From the NCBI RefSeq assembly GCF_018131075.1, contig NZ_JAFCLS010000030.1:1-64000 (forward strand): a DNA stretch of 64,000 nucleotides, read 5' to 3'. The notes beneath the pieces were generated by a model. It searched no databases, was not told where the DNA came from, and saw nothing but the letters and a program-made list of their open reading frames with translations. The position numbers were made by a program, and so were the translations under genes. Shown one piece after another: positions 52,534-61,888 of the stretch (position 1 is the first letter of the stretch; each line of letters opens with the position of its first letter). The stretch comes from Bradyrhizobium sp. JYMT SZCCT0428. Its GTDB lineage: Bacteria; Pseudomonadota; Alphaproteobacteria; Rhizobiales; Xanthobacteraceae.

Positions 52534-52926
52534 ATGAGTTCGATTGGATCGCTAGTCAGGAGGGGACTGCTTGTGGCTGGTTTGCTTATATCAGCGGGAC
52601 CGGCGCTGGCGACGGGGAGCGATGACGGTTTCGCAGCGTTCTGGATGCAATTCAAAGCTGCAGTCGCCAAGAGCGATCAGAAGGCCGTATCGCAGATGAT
52701 CAAATATCCGGTCCTACTCTATGATCTGCGGCAAGAGGCTGACTTCCCTGTGATCTGGAGAGGCGCTTTCAAACCGGCACATCGGGCGTGTCTTGCCAAG
52801 CAGAAACCCGTCATGGACAAGCAGAAGGACAAAGTCAGTTATTCTGCCTTTTGCGACTCGCTCATCTACGTTTTTGGCAAGGATAGTTCCGGCTGGAAAC
52901 TGACGGACTTTGCCGTAAACGACTGA
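52534..52926 (+). CDS. Exported hypothetical protein
   Basis: A 130-residue protein with signal peptide GLLVAGLLISAGPALATG. The mature part (FAAFWMQFKAAVAKSDQKAV, SQMIKYPVLLYD, SGWKLTDFAVND) looks like an NTF2-like or SnoaL-like small domain, but that is a guess from length and the closing strand. It sits next to phage terminase remnants; whether it belongs to them is unclear. A GGAGAGGCGAAT ribosome site precedes the ATG. Confidence 0.6.
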   Translation: MSSIGSLVRRGLLVAGLLISAGPALATGSDDGFAAFWMQFKAAVAKSDQKAVSQMIKYPVLLYDLRQEADFPVIWRGAFKPAHRACLAKQKPVMDKQKDKVSYSAFCDSLIYVFGKDSSGWKLTDFAVND

Positions 52927-52983
52927 TCGAATTGGCCTTGCAAGAACTGATTGCCAACAATCCCGATGCTGTGTGCATACTGA

Positions 52984-53469
52984 GTGGGGAATAAGAACAC
53001 CGGGGCGGGGCGGCCGACAGGCTTCAAGCCCGAGTATATCCAGCAAGCCGCTAAGCTCTGTTTGCTCGGTGCGATCGATAAGGACATTGCAGAATTCTTC
53101 GGTACGAGCGTTGTGACGCTGAACGCATGGAAGAAGAAGTATCCTGAGTTTCTAAAGTCCCTCAAGGATGCCAAGGCCGAAGCTGACGCCCGTGTTGTGA
53201 GGAGCCTTTACCAAAGGGCGGTGGGCTATGAAGGCCCGGCCGTGAAGATATTCAACGCCAACGGCTCGGCGCTGGTTGTCCCTTACACAGAGCATTATCC
53301 CCCTGAAACGGCGGCAGGCATATTCTGGCTGAAAAACCGTGACCCTGAGAATTGGCGCGACCGACACGAGGTGACAGGCGCCAACGGGAAGCCGGTTGGC
53401 GGGCCTACCTTCGCCCTCGATTCTAAGACGGCAGCGGCGATTGCCAAGAAAATCAATGAGGACGTGTGA
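52984..53469 (+). CDS. Phage terminase small-subunit-like protein
   Basis: The protein has 161 residues. A helix-turn-helix (IDKDIAEFFGTSVVTLNAWKK) precedes a helical segment RVVRSLYQRAVGYEGP and the tail-proximal HYPPETAAGIFWLKNRDPENWRD, both typical of small terminase proteins that recognise phage DNA for packaging. The likely start is GTG. It is followed three bases later by the truncated large subunit. Together they are a prophage remnant. Confidence 0.75.
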   Translation: MGNKNTGAGRPTGFKPEYIQQAAKLCLLGAIDKDIAEFFGTSVVTLNAWKKKYPEFLKSLKDAKAEADARVVRSLYQRAVGYEGPAVKIFNANGSALVVPYTEHYPPETAAGIFWLKNRDPENWRDRHEVTGANGKPVGGPTFALDSKTAAAIAKKINEDV

Positions 53470-53472
53470 TGC

Positions 53473-53829
53473 GTGACGCCGGAAGAGATTGCCGTCGCAC
53501 GCGCCCTGGCTGAGCAAAGCCTCCTCTTCTTCACCCGCTTTATGTTCAAGGCCCGGTTCGGGTCGAAGTTCATGGTCAACTGGCACCATGAGGAGATTTG
53601 CGAGCACCTAGAGGCGGTCCACCGGGGGGAGATACCGCGGCTGCTGGTTAACTGCCCGCCCGGCTCCAGTAAAACGGAGTTGACCGTCATCAACTTCGCC
53701 GCGTGGGCTGAAGCCAAGAACAGCTGGTGTCGGCAAGATCCCACGCCGGAGCAGGGCAGTGGACGCGATGCAAAGCATCGCGGACGGGTGAGGGGTTCTC
53801 TCCGCGGATGCAATTCCCTCTACGGATAG
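53473..53829 (+). pseudogene. Truncated phage terminase large subunit
   Basis: The first about 80 residues resemble the N-terminus of a large terminase: TPEEIAVARALAEQSLLFFTRFMFKA, NWHHEEICEHLEAV and the ATPase loop LLVNCPPGSSKTEL. Homology stops after NFAAWAEAKN (about 53,720). The remaining residues come from unrelated repeat-like DNA, so the ATPase centre and nuclease are missing. A full protein would exceed 400 residues. It is non-functional for DNA packaging. Confidence 0.75.
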
Positions 53830-53882
53830 AGACCCCTCATCCGGCGCTTCGCGCCACCTTCTCCCACAAGGGGAGAAGGGAA
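53810..53882. repeat. Interspersed repeat at the truncation of the terminase gene
   Basis: ACCCCTCATCCGGCGCTTCG, then CTTCTCCCACAAGGGGAGAA, is a common Bradyrhizobium-type element, related to fragments at about 45,750 and 52,240. A GATGCAAAGCATC palindrome lies just upstream near 53,770. The repeat may mark where the prophage was deleted. Confidence 0.6.
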
Positions 53883-53902
53883 GATAAGTGCGAGCGCAGC
53901 TC

Positions 53903-54388
53903 TTACAGCTGCCCCAACAGCGTATCGCCGCCGGAAACCTCGACCTTGCCGGGCGCCGGCTCGAGGTTGAGCTTCTTGACCACGCCGTCTTCCACCAGCA
54001 TCGAATAGCGCTTGGAGCGGATGCCGAGGCCGTTGCCGGAGGCGTCGAGCTCCATGCCGATCGCCTTGGTGAAGTCGGCATTGCCGTCGGCGAGGAAGGT
54101 GGCTTCGTCACGCTGGTCGGTGTCGCGCTTCCAGGCGTTCATCACAAAGGCGTCGTTGACGGAGACGATCGCGATGGTGTTCACGCCCTTGTCCTTGATG
54201 GCGTAGGCGTTGAGGAAGATGCTCGGCAGATGCATCTTGTGGCAGGTGCCGGTATAGGCGCCGGGCACCGCGAACAGCGCGACCTTCTTGCCCTTGAAAA
54301 TATCGTCGGTGGTTTTGACCTGCGGCCCTTCCGCCGTCATCACGCGAAACTTGGCTTCCGGCAGCTTGTCGCCAACTTGGATCGTCAT
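53903..54388 (-). CDS. Peroxiredoxin, Prx5/AhpE-like
   Basis: A 161-residue cytoplasmic enzyme. The peroxidatic cysteine lies in VPGAYTGTCHKMHLPS, matching the PGAFTPTC pattern of Prx5 proteins. VNDAFVMNAW, FLADGNADFTKAIGMELD and GIRSKRYSMLVEDGVV follow as in the family. It reduces hydroperoxides using thiols or glutaredoxin. GGGAGAATTCACG precedes the ATG. In many relatives a gene of this kind follows rnhA directly; here the phage remnant lies between. Confidence 0.9.
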   Translation of the reverse strand: MTIQVGDKLPEAKFRVMTAEGPQVKTTDDIFKGKKVALFAVPGAYTGTCHKMHLPSIFLNAYAIKDKGVNTIAIVSVNDAFVMNAWKRDTDQRDEATFLADGNADFTKAIGMELDASGNGLGIRSKRYSMLVEDGVVKKLNLEPAPGKVEVSGGDTLLGQL

Positions 54389-54421
54389 CGTGAATTCTCC
54401 CTCAATGTGCGGATGGGTCTT

Positions 54422-54482
54422 ATAGCGTTTTCGAGCGAAGTGGGTACCGGTTCGCGTGAAGAAAACGCCTCAAAACAAGACT
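54422..54482. repeat. Rhizobial interspersed repeat (AGCGTTTTC-GAAGTGG type), copy 2
   Basis: ATAGCGTTTTCGAGCGAAG, GTACCGGTTCGCGTGAAGAA and CGCCTCAAAACAAGACTA correspond to the element at 31137-31207 in the same orientation. It lies upstream of the peroxiredoxin gene. Confidence 0.75.
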
Positions 54483-54557
54483 AACCTCTGCGGATGACCG
54501 GCACAATATTCGGTGTCCCGGAAACGGCAATGCCGCCGTGCGTTCACTGTTCTGTCA

Positions 54558-55112
54558 TCAGCCGGTAAACCCGCCGGCGTCGAGGAATGCCCGTTCTTCA
54601 GGCGTCGTTTCGCGCCCCAGGATGCGGTTACGGTGCGGAAAGCGCCCGAACCGGCGGATGATGTCGGCGTGATGCTCGGCATATTCCTTGTTTTCGGTAT
54701 TGGCCGTGCCGCCGAACAGCTCGATGCAGCGCAGCTGGTCGGGCAAATGTTCCGAATGCATGAACGGCAGATAGAGGAATTCGAGCAGCGCCGGGTCGAT
54801 GCGCTTGTCGGTACCCCGGTCGATGGCGCGGGCCGCGACGTCGCGCGCCAGCCTGTCGCTCGCATAGGTCTGGGCGTCACCACGAAACATGTTGCGGGGA
54901 AACTGGTCGAGCACGATGGTGAGCGCCAGCGCGCCGTCATCGCTGGCTTCCCAGGACGATAATTCGCCCCCGGCCGCCTTCCGCCACAGCTCGAGATACC
55001 GCTGACGCACTTCCGCGTCGAACGCGTCGTCGCGCTTGTACCAGCGGTCGTGGCCGGCTTCGCGCCAGAATTTCAGGATGTCAGCCGGCACGGTGTCGCG
55101 AGCGTCAGACAT
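54558..55112 (-). CDS. DUF924 family protein
   Basis: About 184 residues from the ATG of MSDARDTVPADILKFWREAG. WYKRDDAFDAEVRQRYLELW, IVLDQFPRNMFRGDAQTYA and LPFMHSEHLPDQLRCIELF are the conserved blocks of DUF924, an all-helical TPR-like soluble protein of unknown role. The gene starts 28 bases after fadD on the same strand, so they may be co-transcribed. The frame opens 28 codons earlier inside the spacer. Confidence 0.85.
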   Translation of the reverse strand: MSDARDTVPADILKFWREAGHDRWYKRDDAFDAEVRQRYLELWRKAAGGELSSWEASDDGALALTIVLDQFPRNMFRGDAQTYASDRLARDVAARAIDRGTDKRIDPALLEFLYLPFMHSEHLPDQLRCIELFGGTANTENKEYAEHHADIIRRFGRFPHRNRILGRETTPEERAFLDAGGFTG

Positions 55113-55140
55113 GATCGGACGCTCGCTCCGCTTTTCGGTC

Positions 55141-56823
55141 TCAGGCCGCGGCCTTCTTTTCGTCGCGCAGCTCGCGACGCAGGATCTTGCCGACATTGGT
55201 CTTGGGCAGGTCGGTCCTGAACTCGATCTGCTTGGGGACCTTGTAGGCGGTAAGCTGCGTGCCGCAGTACTTGATCACGTCCTCGGCCGTGAGGTTCGGG
55301 TCCTTCTTGACGATGAAGGCCTTGACCGCTTCGCCTGACTTGGAGTCCTGGACGCCGATCACGGCGCATTCCAGCACGCCCGGATGGCTGGCGATCACTT
55401 CCTCGATCTCGTTCGGATAGACGTTGAAGCCGGAGACCAGGATCATGTCCTTCTTGCGGTCGACGATCTTGGTGTAGCCCCGCTCGTCCATCACTCCGAT
55501 GTCGCCGGTGCGGAAATAGCCGTCCGCCGTCATCACATTCGCGGTCTCTTCCGGCCTGTTCCAGTAGCCGGCCATCACCTGCGGTCCCTTGGCGCAGATT
55601 TCGCCGGCCTCGCCGAGCGGCAATTCCTTACCGTCGTCGTCACGGATCGAGATATGGGTCGAGGGCACCGGAAGGCCGATCGTACCGGAGAACTCCTCAA
55701 TGTCGGCGCGATTGCAGGTCAGCGTCGGCGACGTCTCCGACAGGCCGTAGCCTTCCGACAGTGTGCAGCCGGTGGTCTTCAGCCATTTCTCGGCCACGGG
55801 CTTTTGCGTCGCCATGCCGCCGCCGTTGGAGATTTTCAGTTTGGAGAAATCGAGCTTGTCGAACCCGGGTGTGTTCAACAGGCCGTTGTAAAGCGTGTTG
55901 ACGGCCGGGAAAAAGCTGACCTGGTACTTCGACAGCTCCTTGACGAAGCCGGGCATGTCGCGCGGGTTGGGAATCAGCAGATTGGTGCCGCCGGCGCGCA
56001 CGCCCAGGAGGTAGCACGCGGTCAGTGCAAAGATGTGATAGAGCGGCAGCGCGCAGACGATGACCATCTGGTCGACAATCGGCGGCTTCTTCAGCGCCGG
56101 CTGCAGCCAGGCGTCGTTCTGCAGCACGTTGGCGAGGATGTTCTGGTGCAGCAGCGTCGCGCCCTTGGAAACGCCGGTCGTGCCGCCGGTATATTGCAGG
56201 AAGGCGACGTCCTCGCGCGTTAGCTGCGGCTTGTTGAACTTCATGCCGCGGCCGGCGGCCAGCGCATCGTTGAAGGAGACCGAGCCCGGGATCGACCAGG
56301 CCGGCACCATCTTCTTCACCCTGCGGACCACCAGATTGACGATCACGCCCTTGAAGCCGAGCAAGTCGCCCATGCTGCCGACGATCACATGCTTGACCGC
56401 GGTCCTCGCGATCACCTGCTGCACCGTGGTGGCGAAATTCTCCAGCACCACGATCGCCTCGGCGCCGGAATCCTTGAGCTGATGTTCGAGCTCGCGCGGG
56501 GTGTAGAGCGGGTTGACGTTGACCACCGTGTAGCCGGCGCGCAGCACCGCCGCCGTCGCGACCGGATATTGCAGCACGTTCGGCATCATCAGCGCGACGC
56601 GGGCGCCCTTTTGCAGGCCCTTGCTCTGCAGATAGGCGCCGAACGCCGCCGACATCTGGTCGAGGTCGCGGTAGCTGATCGACTTGTCCATGCAGATGAA
56701 CGCCTTGCGGTCGGCGAACTTCTTGAAGCTCTCTTCCAACAGCTCAACCAGCGATGAGTACTGGGTGATGTCGATATCGGCGGGCACGCCGGCCGGATAA
56801 TGCTTGAGCCAGATCCGCTCCAT
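55141..56823 (-). CDS. fadD: Long-chain fatty acid--CoA ligase
   Basis: The protein has 560 residues. An adenylate-forming enzyme that activates fatty acids to acyl-CoA. FLQYTGGTTGVSKGATLLH is the AMP-binding loop; GYGLSETSPTL, GYFRTGDIGVMDERGYTKIVDRKKDM and the C-terminal lysine in PKTNVGKILRREL complete the pattern. The N-terminus MERIWLKHYPAGVPADID is typical of FadD. AGAGGGGAAATACC precedes the ATG. Probably in a unit with the DUF924 gene. Confidence 0.92.
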   Translation of the reverse strand: MERIWLKHYPAGVPADIDITQYSSLVELLEESFKKFADRKAFICMDKSISYRDLDQMSAAFGAYLQSKGLQKGARVALMMPNVLQYPVATAAVLRAGYTVVNVNPLYTPRELEHQLKDSGAEAIVVLENFATTVQQVIARTAVKHVIVGSMGDLLGFKGVIVNLVVRRVKKMVPAWSIPGSVSFNDALAAGRGMKFNKPQLTREDVAFLQYTGGTTGVSKGATLLHQNILANVLQNDAWLQPALKKPPIVDQMVIVCALPLYHIFALTACYLLGVRAGGTNLLIPNPRDMPGFVKELSKYQVSFFPAVNTLYNGLLNTPGFDKLDFSKLKISNGGGMATQKPVAEKWLKTTGCTLSEGYGLSETSPTLTCNRADIEEFSGTIGLPVPSTHISIRDDDGKELPLGEAGEICAKGPQVMAGYWNRPEETANVMTADGYFRTGDIGVMDERGYTKIVDRKKDMILVSGFNVYPNEIEEVIASHPGVLECAVIGVQDSKSGEAVKAFIVKKDPNLTAEDVIKYCGTQLTAYKVPKQIEFRTDLPKTNVGKILRRELRDEKKAAA

Positions 56824-57005
56824 GGTATTTCCCCTCTGGTTAGTTCCCGATTTCTCGAATTCTTGGGCCGGGATGCCTCGTTTTTGGCAGTATTGTGAAT
56901 GCCGCCGCCGATGGCAAGCGGCTGCGCGCTATCGACGCATTGGGAATCGACAAGTCTACGTTCGGAACGCGCGAAAACCGCCTGATTGCGGGGCTTTCCG
57001 GGCTC

Positions 57006-58469
57006 TTAACCAGCCGGTTTGGATTCGCTCTTAGGTTTTGCGGCGGCGTTGGGCTTGGCTGGCTTTGCGGCCGGCTTATCGCCCGAAGCGGCAGGTTTCT
57101 CGGCCGGCCTGGCGGCGGGCTTGGCAGCTGCGGCAGGCTTGACAGCTGCCACAGGCTTGGCTGCGGCAGCAGGCTTTGCGGCGGCGTCCGGTTTGACATT
57201 CGCGTGCCGGACCGCGGCCGGCTTGGCCGCGGGTTTTGAGGCTGCGGTCTTGGCCTCAGACTTGGCCTTATCCGCGTCCGGCTTCTTCGCCGCGACCGCG
57301 ACCCGCGATTTCTTTCCGCGTCGCGTAATCTGCTTCTGGTCATCCGCGGCCACGGCGGCAATCAACTCCGTGCCGGTCTTCTTCGGGCCGGTATAGACCA
57401 CCATGGGCTCGCCAGCGGTGTACGCCGTCGCGAGCAGCTCCGAGGGCTTTGCCGTCGGCGCCTGCAGTCCTGCGGAAAAGAACGCCAGCGCCGGGCTTTC
57501 GCCCGCACCGGTGGCCACTGTCGTGTCCGCATCCTCGTCGGTGGCGGGGCGCTTGCGCTTGCCGTTGCACATCTCCTCGCGCAGGTTCGGCGGCGTAGCG
57601 TCGATCGGCACCAGATTGTCGACCGTGCCGAGCGAGGGTCGCAGCCATCCCAGCCCGTTGCTGGCAAAGCCGCGCTCCAGCAACTGGGCGGCGCGCACCG
57701 CGCGCGCCTGGCCGGAGGTCGAGCCGAGCACGACCGCTATCAGCCGCTTGCCGTCGCGCGTCGCCGAGGCCACCAGATTGTATCCGGACGCGCAGATGAA
57801 GCCGGTCTTGAACCCGTCGGCGCCGGCATAGCGGCCGATCAGCTTGTTGAAATTGTTGGTGGTGCGGCGGCCGAAACGGATCGCCGGGATGTGCATGAAA
57901 TATTCGTATTCGGGCAGATCGCGAATCACGGCACGCGCCAAAATCGCAAGATCGCGCGCCGAGGTGATCTGGCCATCGGCGGGCAGGCCGTTCGGATTGA
58001 CGTAGCTCGTCTGCGTCATGCCGAGCCGCTGTGCGGTCGCGTTCATCATCCCCGAGAAACCGTCGACGGAGCCGCCGACGCCTTCGGCGAGCACCACGGC
58101 CATGTCATTGGCCGACTTCACCATCACCATCGCCAGGGCGTTTTCGACGGTGACTTGCGTGCCCGGCTTGAATCCCATCTTCGACGGCGATTGCGAGGCT
58201 GCCACCGGCGAAACCGTCAGCACGCTGTCGAGGCGCAGGCGGCCTTCCTTGACGGCTTTGAGCGTGACGTAAGCCGTCATGATCTTGGTCACCGATGCCG
58301 GATACCAGGGCATCGTCGCATTTTCGGCCTGCAACACCTTGCCGGTTTCGGCTTCGACCACCAGCAACGCCTCGGCATACGCGGCGCGGGGCGTTGCGAC
58401 CGCAAGCGCGGCGACGAGCAGGATCAGGTTCAACAATGGATGGCGAAGCAGCGGGCGAAGAAAATGCAC
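57006..58469 (-). CDS. D-alanyl-D-alanine carboxypeptidase with Ala/Pro/Lys-rich tail
   Basis: The protein has 487 residues and begins with GTG. A signal peptide (HPLLNLILLVAALAVATPRAAYA) precedes the PBP5/DacF-type domain: SxxK in YPASVTKIMTA, SxN in MVKSANDMA and KTG in ADGFKTGFI. It trims D-Ala from peptidoglycan in the periplasm. The last about 110 residues are low-complexity Ala, Pro and Lys repeats (KPAAAAKPVAAVKPAA), probably disordered and wall-associated. No C-terminal amphipathic anchor of the E. coli type is seen. Confidence 0.88.
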   Translation of the reverse strand: MHFLRPLLRHPLLNLILLVAALAVATPRAAYAEALLVVEAETGKVLQAENATMPWYPASVTKIMTAYVTLKAVKEGRLRLDSVLTVSPVAASQSPSKMGFKPGTQVTVENALAMVMVKSANDMAVVLAEGVGGSVDGFSGMMNATAQRLGMTQTSYVNPNGLPADGQITSARDLAILARAVIRDLPEYEYFMHIPAIRFGRRTTNNFNKLIGRYAGADGFKTGFICASGYNLVASATRDGKRLIAVVLGSTSGQARAVRAAQLLERGFASNGLGWLRPSLGTVDNLVPIDATPPNLREEMCNGKRKRPATDEDADTTVATGAGESPALAFFSAGLQAPTAKPSELLATAYTAGEPMVVYTGPKKTGTELIAAVAADDQKQITRRGKKSRVAVAAKKPDADKAKSEAKTAASKPAAKPAAVRHANVKPDAAAKPAAAAKPVAAVKPAAAAKPAARPAEKPAASGDKPAAKPAKPNAAAKPKSESKPAG

Positions 58470-58695
58470 TTTTGCGTTCCGGTCCTTTGAGACCCACCTT
58501 CGAAAAAGGAGGTCCTGAAATCTGACGTTCGGGTTTCAAGCGTGCGATCTTGAAACCTAATTTGCGCCGTCGCTCACGGCGGCTGCAAACCTATACCGGC
58601 TTGGTGATCGAGAACAGAGGCCGGGCAATTAAATCGTGGACGAAAAAAGGCGCAATTTCGCCGATAATTCAATGCGGATAGCGGCGCAGGGGAGG

Positions 58696-60474
58696 CTATT
58701 GTGTCTCAATGCTGGCCCGCGCGTCGGCCTGCACCATGAACTGGGCCCGCGCGAGTTCCGCAAAGCGGCCGCCCTTGGCCACCAGTTCATCGAAAGTTCC
58801 GCTTTCGATCACGCGGCCGTTGTCGAACACCAGGATGCGCGTCGCGTTGCGGATGGTCGAAAGCCGGTGCGCGATCACGAAGGTCGTGCGGCCCTTCATC
58901 ACTTCATCGAGAGCGGCGTTGACTTTTGCCTCGGTGACCGCGTCGAGCGCGCTGGTGGCCTCGTCGAGGATCAGGATCGGCGGGTCCTTCAACAGCGCGC
59001 GCGCGATCGACAGCCGTTGCCGCTCGCCGCCGGACAGCATGCGGCCACGCTCGCCGGCATGGGTCTCGAATTTCTTGTCGCTGCGTTCGATGAATTCGAG
59101 CGCCTGCGCCCGCGACGCCGCGACGCGCATTTCCTCTTCAGTGGCGTCCGGTTTGCCGACGCGCAGATTGTCGGCGAGCGAGCGGTTGAACAGCAGTGCC
59201 TCCTGGAACACCACGCCGATATTCCGCCGCAGCGCCGTCAGCTTGAGGGCGCGGATGTCCATGCCGTCGATCTTGATAATGCCGGACTGCGGATCGAACG
59301 CGCGATGCAACAGTGCGATCGCGGTCGATTTGCCGGCGCCGGTCGGGCCGACCAGCGCGATGGTCTGGCCGGGCAAGGCGGTGAAGGAAAGATCCTCGAT
59401 CGCGGGCCGCTTGCCGTCATAGGAAAACGAGACGTCGTTGAACTCGACCAGGCCCGAGAGCCGCCCGGTGTCGACAGCGCCGGGCCGGTCGCGCACCGCG
59501 GGCACGGCGTCCAATACGTCGAAGAATTCCTGCAGGCGCGGCGCTTCCATGAACACGCTGTTGATGAAGCTGACCACCTGTTCGAGCTTCTGGATCAGCA
59601 TCGTCGCGAAAGAAACGAACATCACGATCTCGCCGACCGTGGTCAGTCCCTGCTGATGCAGATAGATGCCGACGGTGAAGATCGCGAGCACGGTGATGGT
59701 GGTGGAGGCGCGGGTGATCACGGTGACCAGCGCCCACCAGCCAAGCACCGGCATCTGCACCGCGAGCAGCTTGTCGGCGACGTAGCGCAGGCCCTGCACC
59801 TCGGCGTCGATGCGCACGAAGCTCTGCACCAGCGCGACGTTGCCGAGCGCGTCGGAAGCGCGCGCAGAGAGGTTTGAGTAATGCTCCTCCACCTCGCTCT
59901 GCATGCCATAAGTCTTGCGCACCACCAGCGTGGTCAGCACCGTGAATATCACGCACAGCAGGAACAACAGGATCGCCATCCGCCAGTTGATGTAGAGCGA
60001 CAGCGGCAGCAGCACGACCAGCGACATGATCGCGGCAAAGTGCTCGCGGAAGAATCCGAGCCAGAGCCGCCACAGTGAATCCGTGCCGTTCAGCATCACC
60101 TTCATCAGCCGCCCGGAATGGGTGCCGGTGTGGAAGGTCAGCGGCAGCTGCATGATGTGCTCGAAATAGTCGGTCAGCACCGCCTGGCGCTGGCGGTGCG
60201 CCAGCTTGTCGGCATGGAGCGCGACGAGGGCGCTGCAGGCGATAGTGAACAGACCGAACCCCACCCAGGCCGCCAGCAGCGGCCACGCCGAGTTCGAGGC
60301 CAGCGGGCCGGTCTGCGGCTTGCCGGAGAGCACGTCGATGATCTTGCCGAACAGCACGGGCTCGGCGAATTGCGCGCCGGCCAGCAGCAGATTGGCGCCG
60401 GCCAGAATCCAGCCGAGCCGCGCCTCTTTGCCGAGCAGCTCGAGCACGCGGGTGTAAAGGCGAATCATGGACAT
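58696..60474 (-). CDS. ndvA: Cyclic beta-1,2-glucan exporter, ABC permease-ATPase
   Basis: The protein has 592 residues. The opening IRLYTRVLELLGKEARLGW, then AEPVLFGKIIDVL, is characteristic of NdvA/ChvA. Six membrane helices are followed by an ABC ATPase: Walker A GPTGAGKST, signature LSGGERQRLSIARAL, Walker B ILILDEATSALD and the switch histidine in FVIAHRLSTI. It exports cyclic beta-glucan to the periplasm, important for osmoadaptation and nodule invasion in rhizobia. It could be another lipid or glucan exporter if the genus differs. The NdvB synthase is not adjacent. Confidence 0.85.
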   Translation of the reverse strand: MSMIRLYTRVLELLGKEARLGWILAGANLLLAGAQFAEPVLFGKIIDVLSGKPQTGPLASNSAWPLLAAWVGFGLFTIACSALVALHADKLAHRQRQAVLTDYFEHIMQLPLTFHTGTHSGRLMKVMLNGTDSLWRLWLGFFREHFAAIMSLVVLLPLSLYINWRMAILLFLLCVIFTVLTTLVVRKTYGMQSEVEEHYSNLSARASDALGNVALVQSFVRIDAEVQGLRYVADKLLAVQMPVLGWWALVTVITRASTTITVLAIFTVGIYLHQQGLTTVGEIVMFVSFATMLIQKLEQVVSFINSVFMEAPRLQEFFDVLDAVPAVRDRPGAVDTGRLSGLVEFNDVSFSYDGKRPAIEDLSFTALPGQTIALVGPTGAGKSTAIALLHRAFDPQSGIIKIDGMDIRALKLTALRRNIGVVFQEALLFNRSLADNLRVGKPDATEEEMRVAASRAQALEFIERSDKKFETHAGERGRMLSGGERQRLSIARALLKDPPILILDEATSALDAVTEAKVNAALDEVMKGRTTFVIAHRLSTIRNATRILVFDNGRVIESGTFDELVAKGGRFAELARAQFMVQADARASIETQ

Positions 60475-60566
60475 GCCGCAAGCACTGGAGGGGCAACGGG
60501 GCGATCAGTCGAGCCGCATTCTAATCAGGGATCGCCGCCGAGAACCAGCGTCCGCGCGACTTTTAC

Positions 60567-61631
60567 TCAATTGATCAGCCGGCCGTTGACGGGGGGCAGG
60601 AACTGGTCATCGAAAATATCAGCAGCTACCGGCCGCTTCTGGAATTTGAAGCCTTCCGCGAGCTGATCGATCGACCGCTCGAACCTCGCAATATCGATGC
60701 CGCCGATGCCATTGCGCCTGACCTCCCCGGTCAGGATATTGTCGCGCAGGATGGCGTTCAGCCGTTCGAGCTCCAGGTCGTGCGAGCCGCCGTCCATGCG
60801 GTTGACGATCTCGGTCACGGCGGCCGCGGGGTCCTTGATGGCCAGGTGCGTGCCGCCGATCACCGCCCGCACAAATCCCTTCACGGCTTCCGGCTTGGCG
60901 GCCGCCAGCGCCGGGTTGACGACAATGGCGAAACCGTAGGCGTCGCAGCCATAGTCGGCGAATTTCAAGACCGCCAGATCGTCGGCCGGCACGCCACGGT
61001 CTTTCAGGTTGATCGCCGACAGATAGGAAAATCCGGTGACGGCATCGATCTGGCCCGCCGACAGCATCGGCTCGCGCACCGCGGCGCTGATATTGCTTTG
61101 CTTGACGCTCGCGATCTTGATGCCGTTCTGCTTCGCCACCGCCGGCCATAGCCGGATCGAAAGATCGCCCTCGGCGACGCCGAGATTCTTGCCTTCGATG
61201 TCCGACAGCGCCCGGACGCCGCGGCTCTTGCGGGCGATGATGGCGTAGGGTGCCTTGTTGAACAGCACGAACACCGCCTTGACCGGCGGGACGCCCTGCT
61301 TGTCCTTGTCGCGAAAACGCACCAGCGCGTTGATGTCGACCAGCGCGAAATCGCTGGTGCCGGCGGCGACCCGCGCGATCGCATCCGGCGATCCGCTGGC
61401 GATGTTGATGGTGACGGCGAGCCCCTCGGCGGTGAACAGGCCGCCGGTGGCCGCCATCACGAACGGCGCGTCCGTCGCATCGATGGGGCGGTCGAGCGAG
61501 AATTGGATCGCGAGCGGCGGCCGCGGTTCGTCCGCGGCAAGGCTCGCTCCCGCACCAAAGCACACCACTCCGCAAAGGCCTGCAAGCAAGGCCAGCATCG
61601 AGCGAAGGGCGTTGGTTCGGCGTGCACGCAT
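60567..61631 (-). CDS. ABC transporter substrate-binding protein (NMT1/SsuA-like)
   Basis: The protein has 354 residues with signal peptide MLALLAGLCGVVCFGAGASLAA. IQFSLDRPIDATDAPFVMAAT, GLAVTINIASGSPDAIARVA, GTSDFALVDINALV and YAIIARKSRGVRALSDIEGKN are typical of NMT1-type binding proteins for sulphonates, nitrate or pyrimidine precursors. The permease and ATPase are not in this window. The ligand cannot be read from sequence. Confidence 0.85.
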   Translation of the reverse strand: MRARRTNALRSMLALLAGLCGVVCFGAGASLAADEPRPPLAIQFSLDRPIDATDAPFVMAATGGLFTAEGLAVTINIASGSPDAIARVAAGTSDFALVDINALVRFRDKDKQGVPPVKAVFVLFNKAPYAIIARKSRGVRALSDIEGKNLGVAEGDLSIRLWPAVAKQNGIKIASVKQSNISAAVREPMLSAGQIDAVTGFSYLSAINLKDRGVPADDLAVLKFADYGCDAYGFAIVVNPALAAAKPEAVKGFVRAVIGGTHLAIKDPAAAVTEIVNRMDGGSHDLELERLNAILRDNILTGEVRRNGIGGIDIARFERSIDQLAEGFKFQKRPVAADIFDDQFLPPVNGRLIN

Positions 61632-61888
61632 GAGCTTACGTCACTGGGAGATGGGACAAGTTGCCGCGTGGGCCAGGTTTGTTGGATCGCAGGTCTGTTT
61701 CAGGACAAGAACGCCGGCATTACAAGCGTTAAAGGCAGGCATTCTGTCGCATCCAACGTGAACGGGCGATGACTGCCACGATTTGGCCAGAGATCGTTCA
61801 GCTTGCATTTGGTTTGGGGAACCTAATATCCGCTCAGTGGTTAGCAATTCGAGGCCTGTCAGGCCAAGCTCCCACGGAGGATATTGAG

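Noticed and set aside
58636..59877. 413-residue plus-strand frame opposite ndvA
   Set aside because: Antisense to the ABC exporter ATPase domain; no independent evidence.
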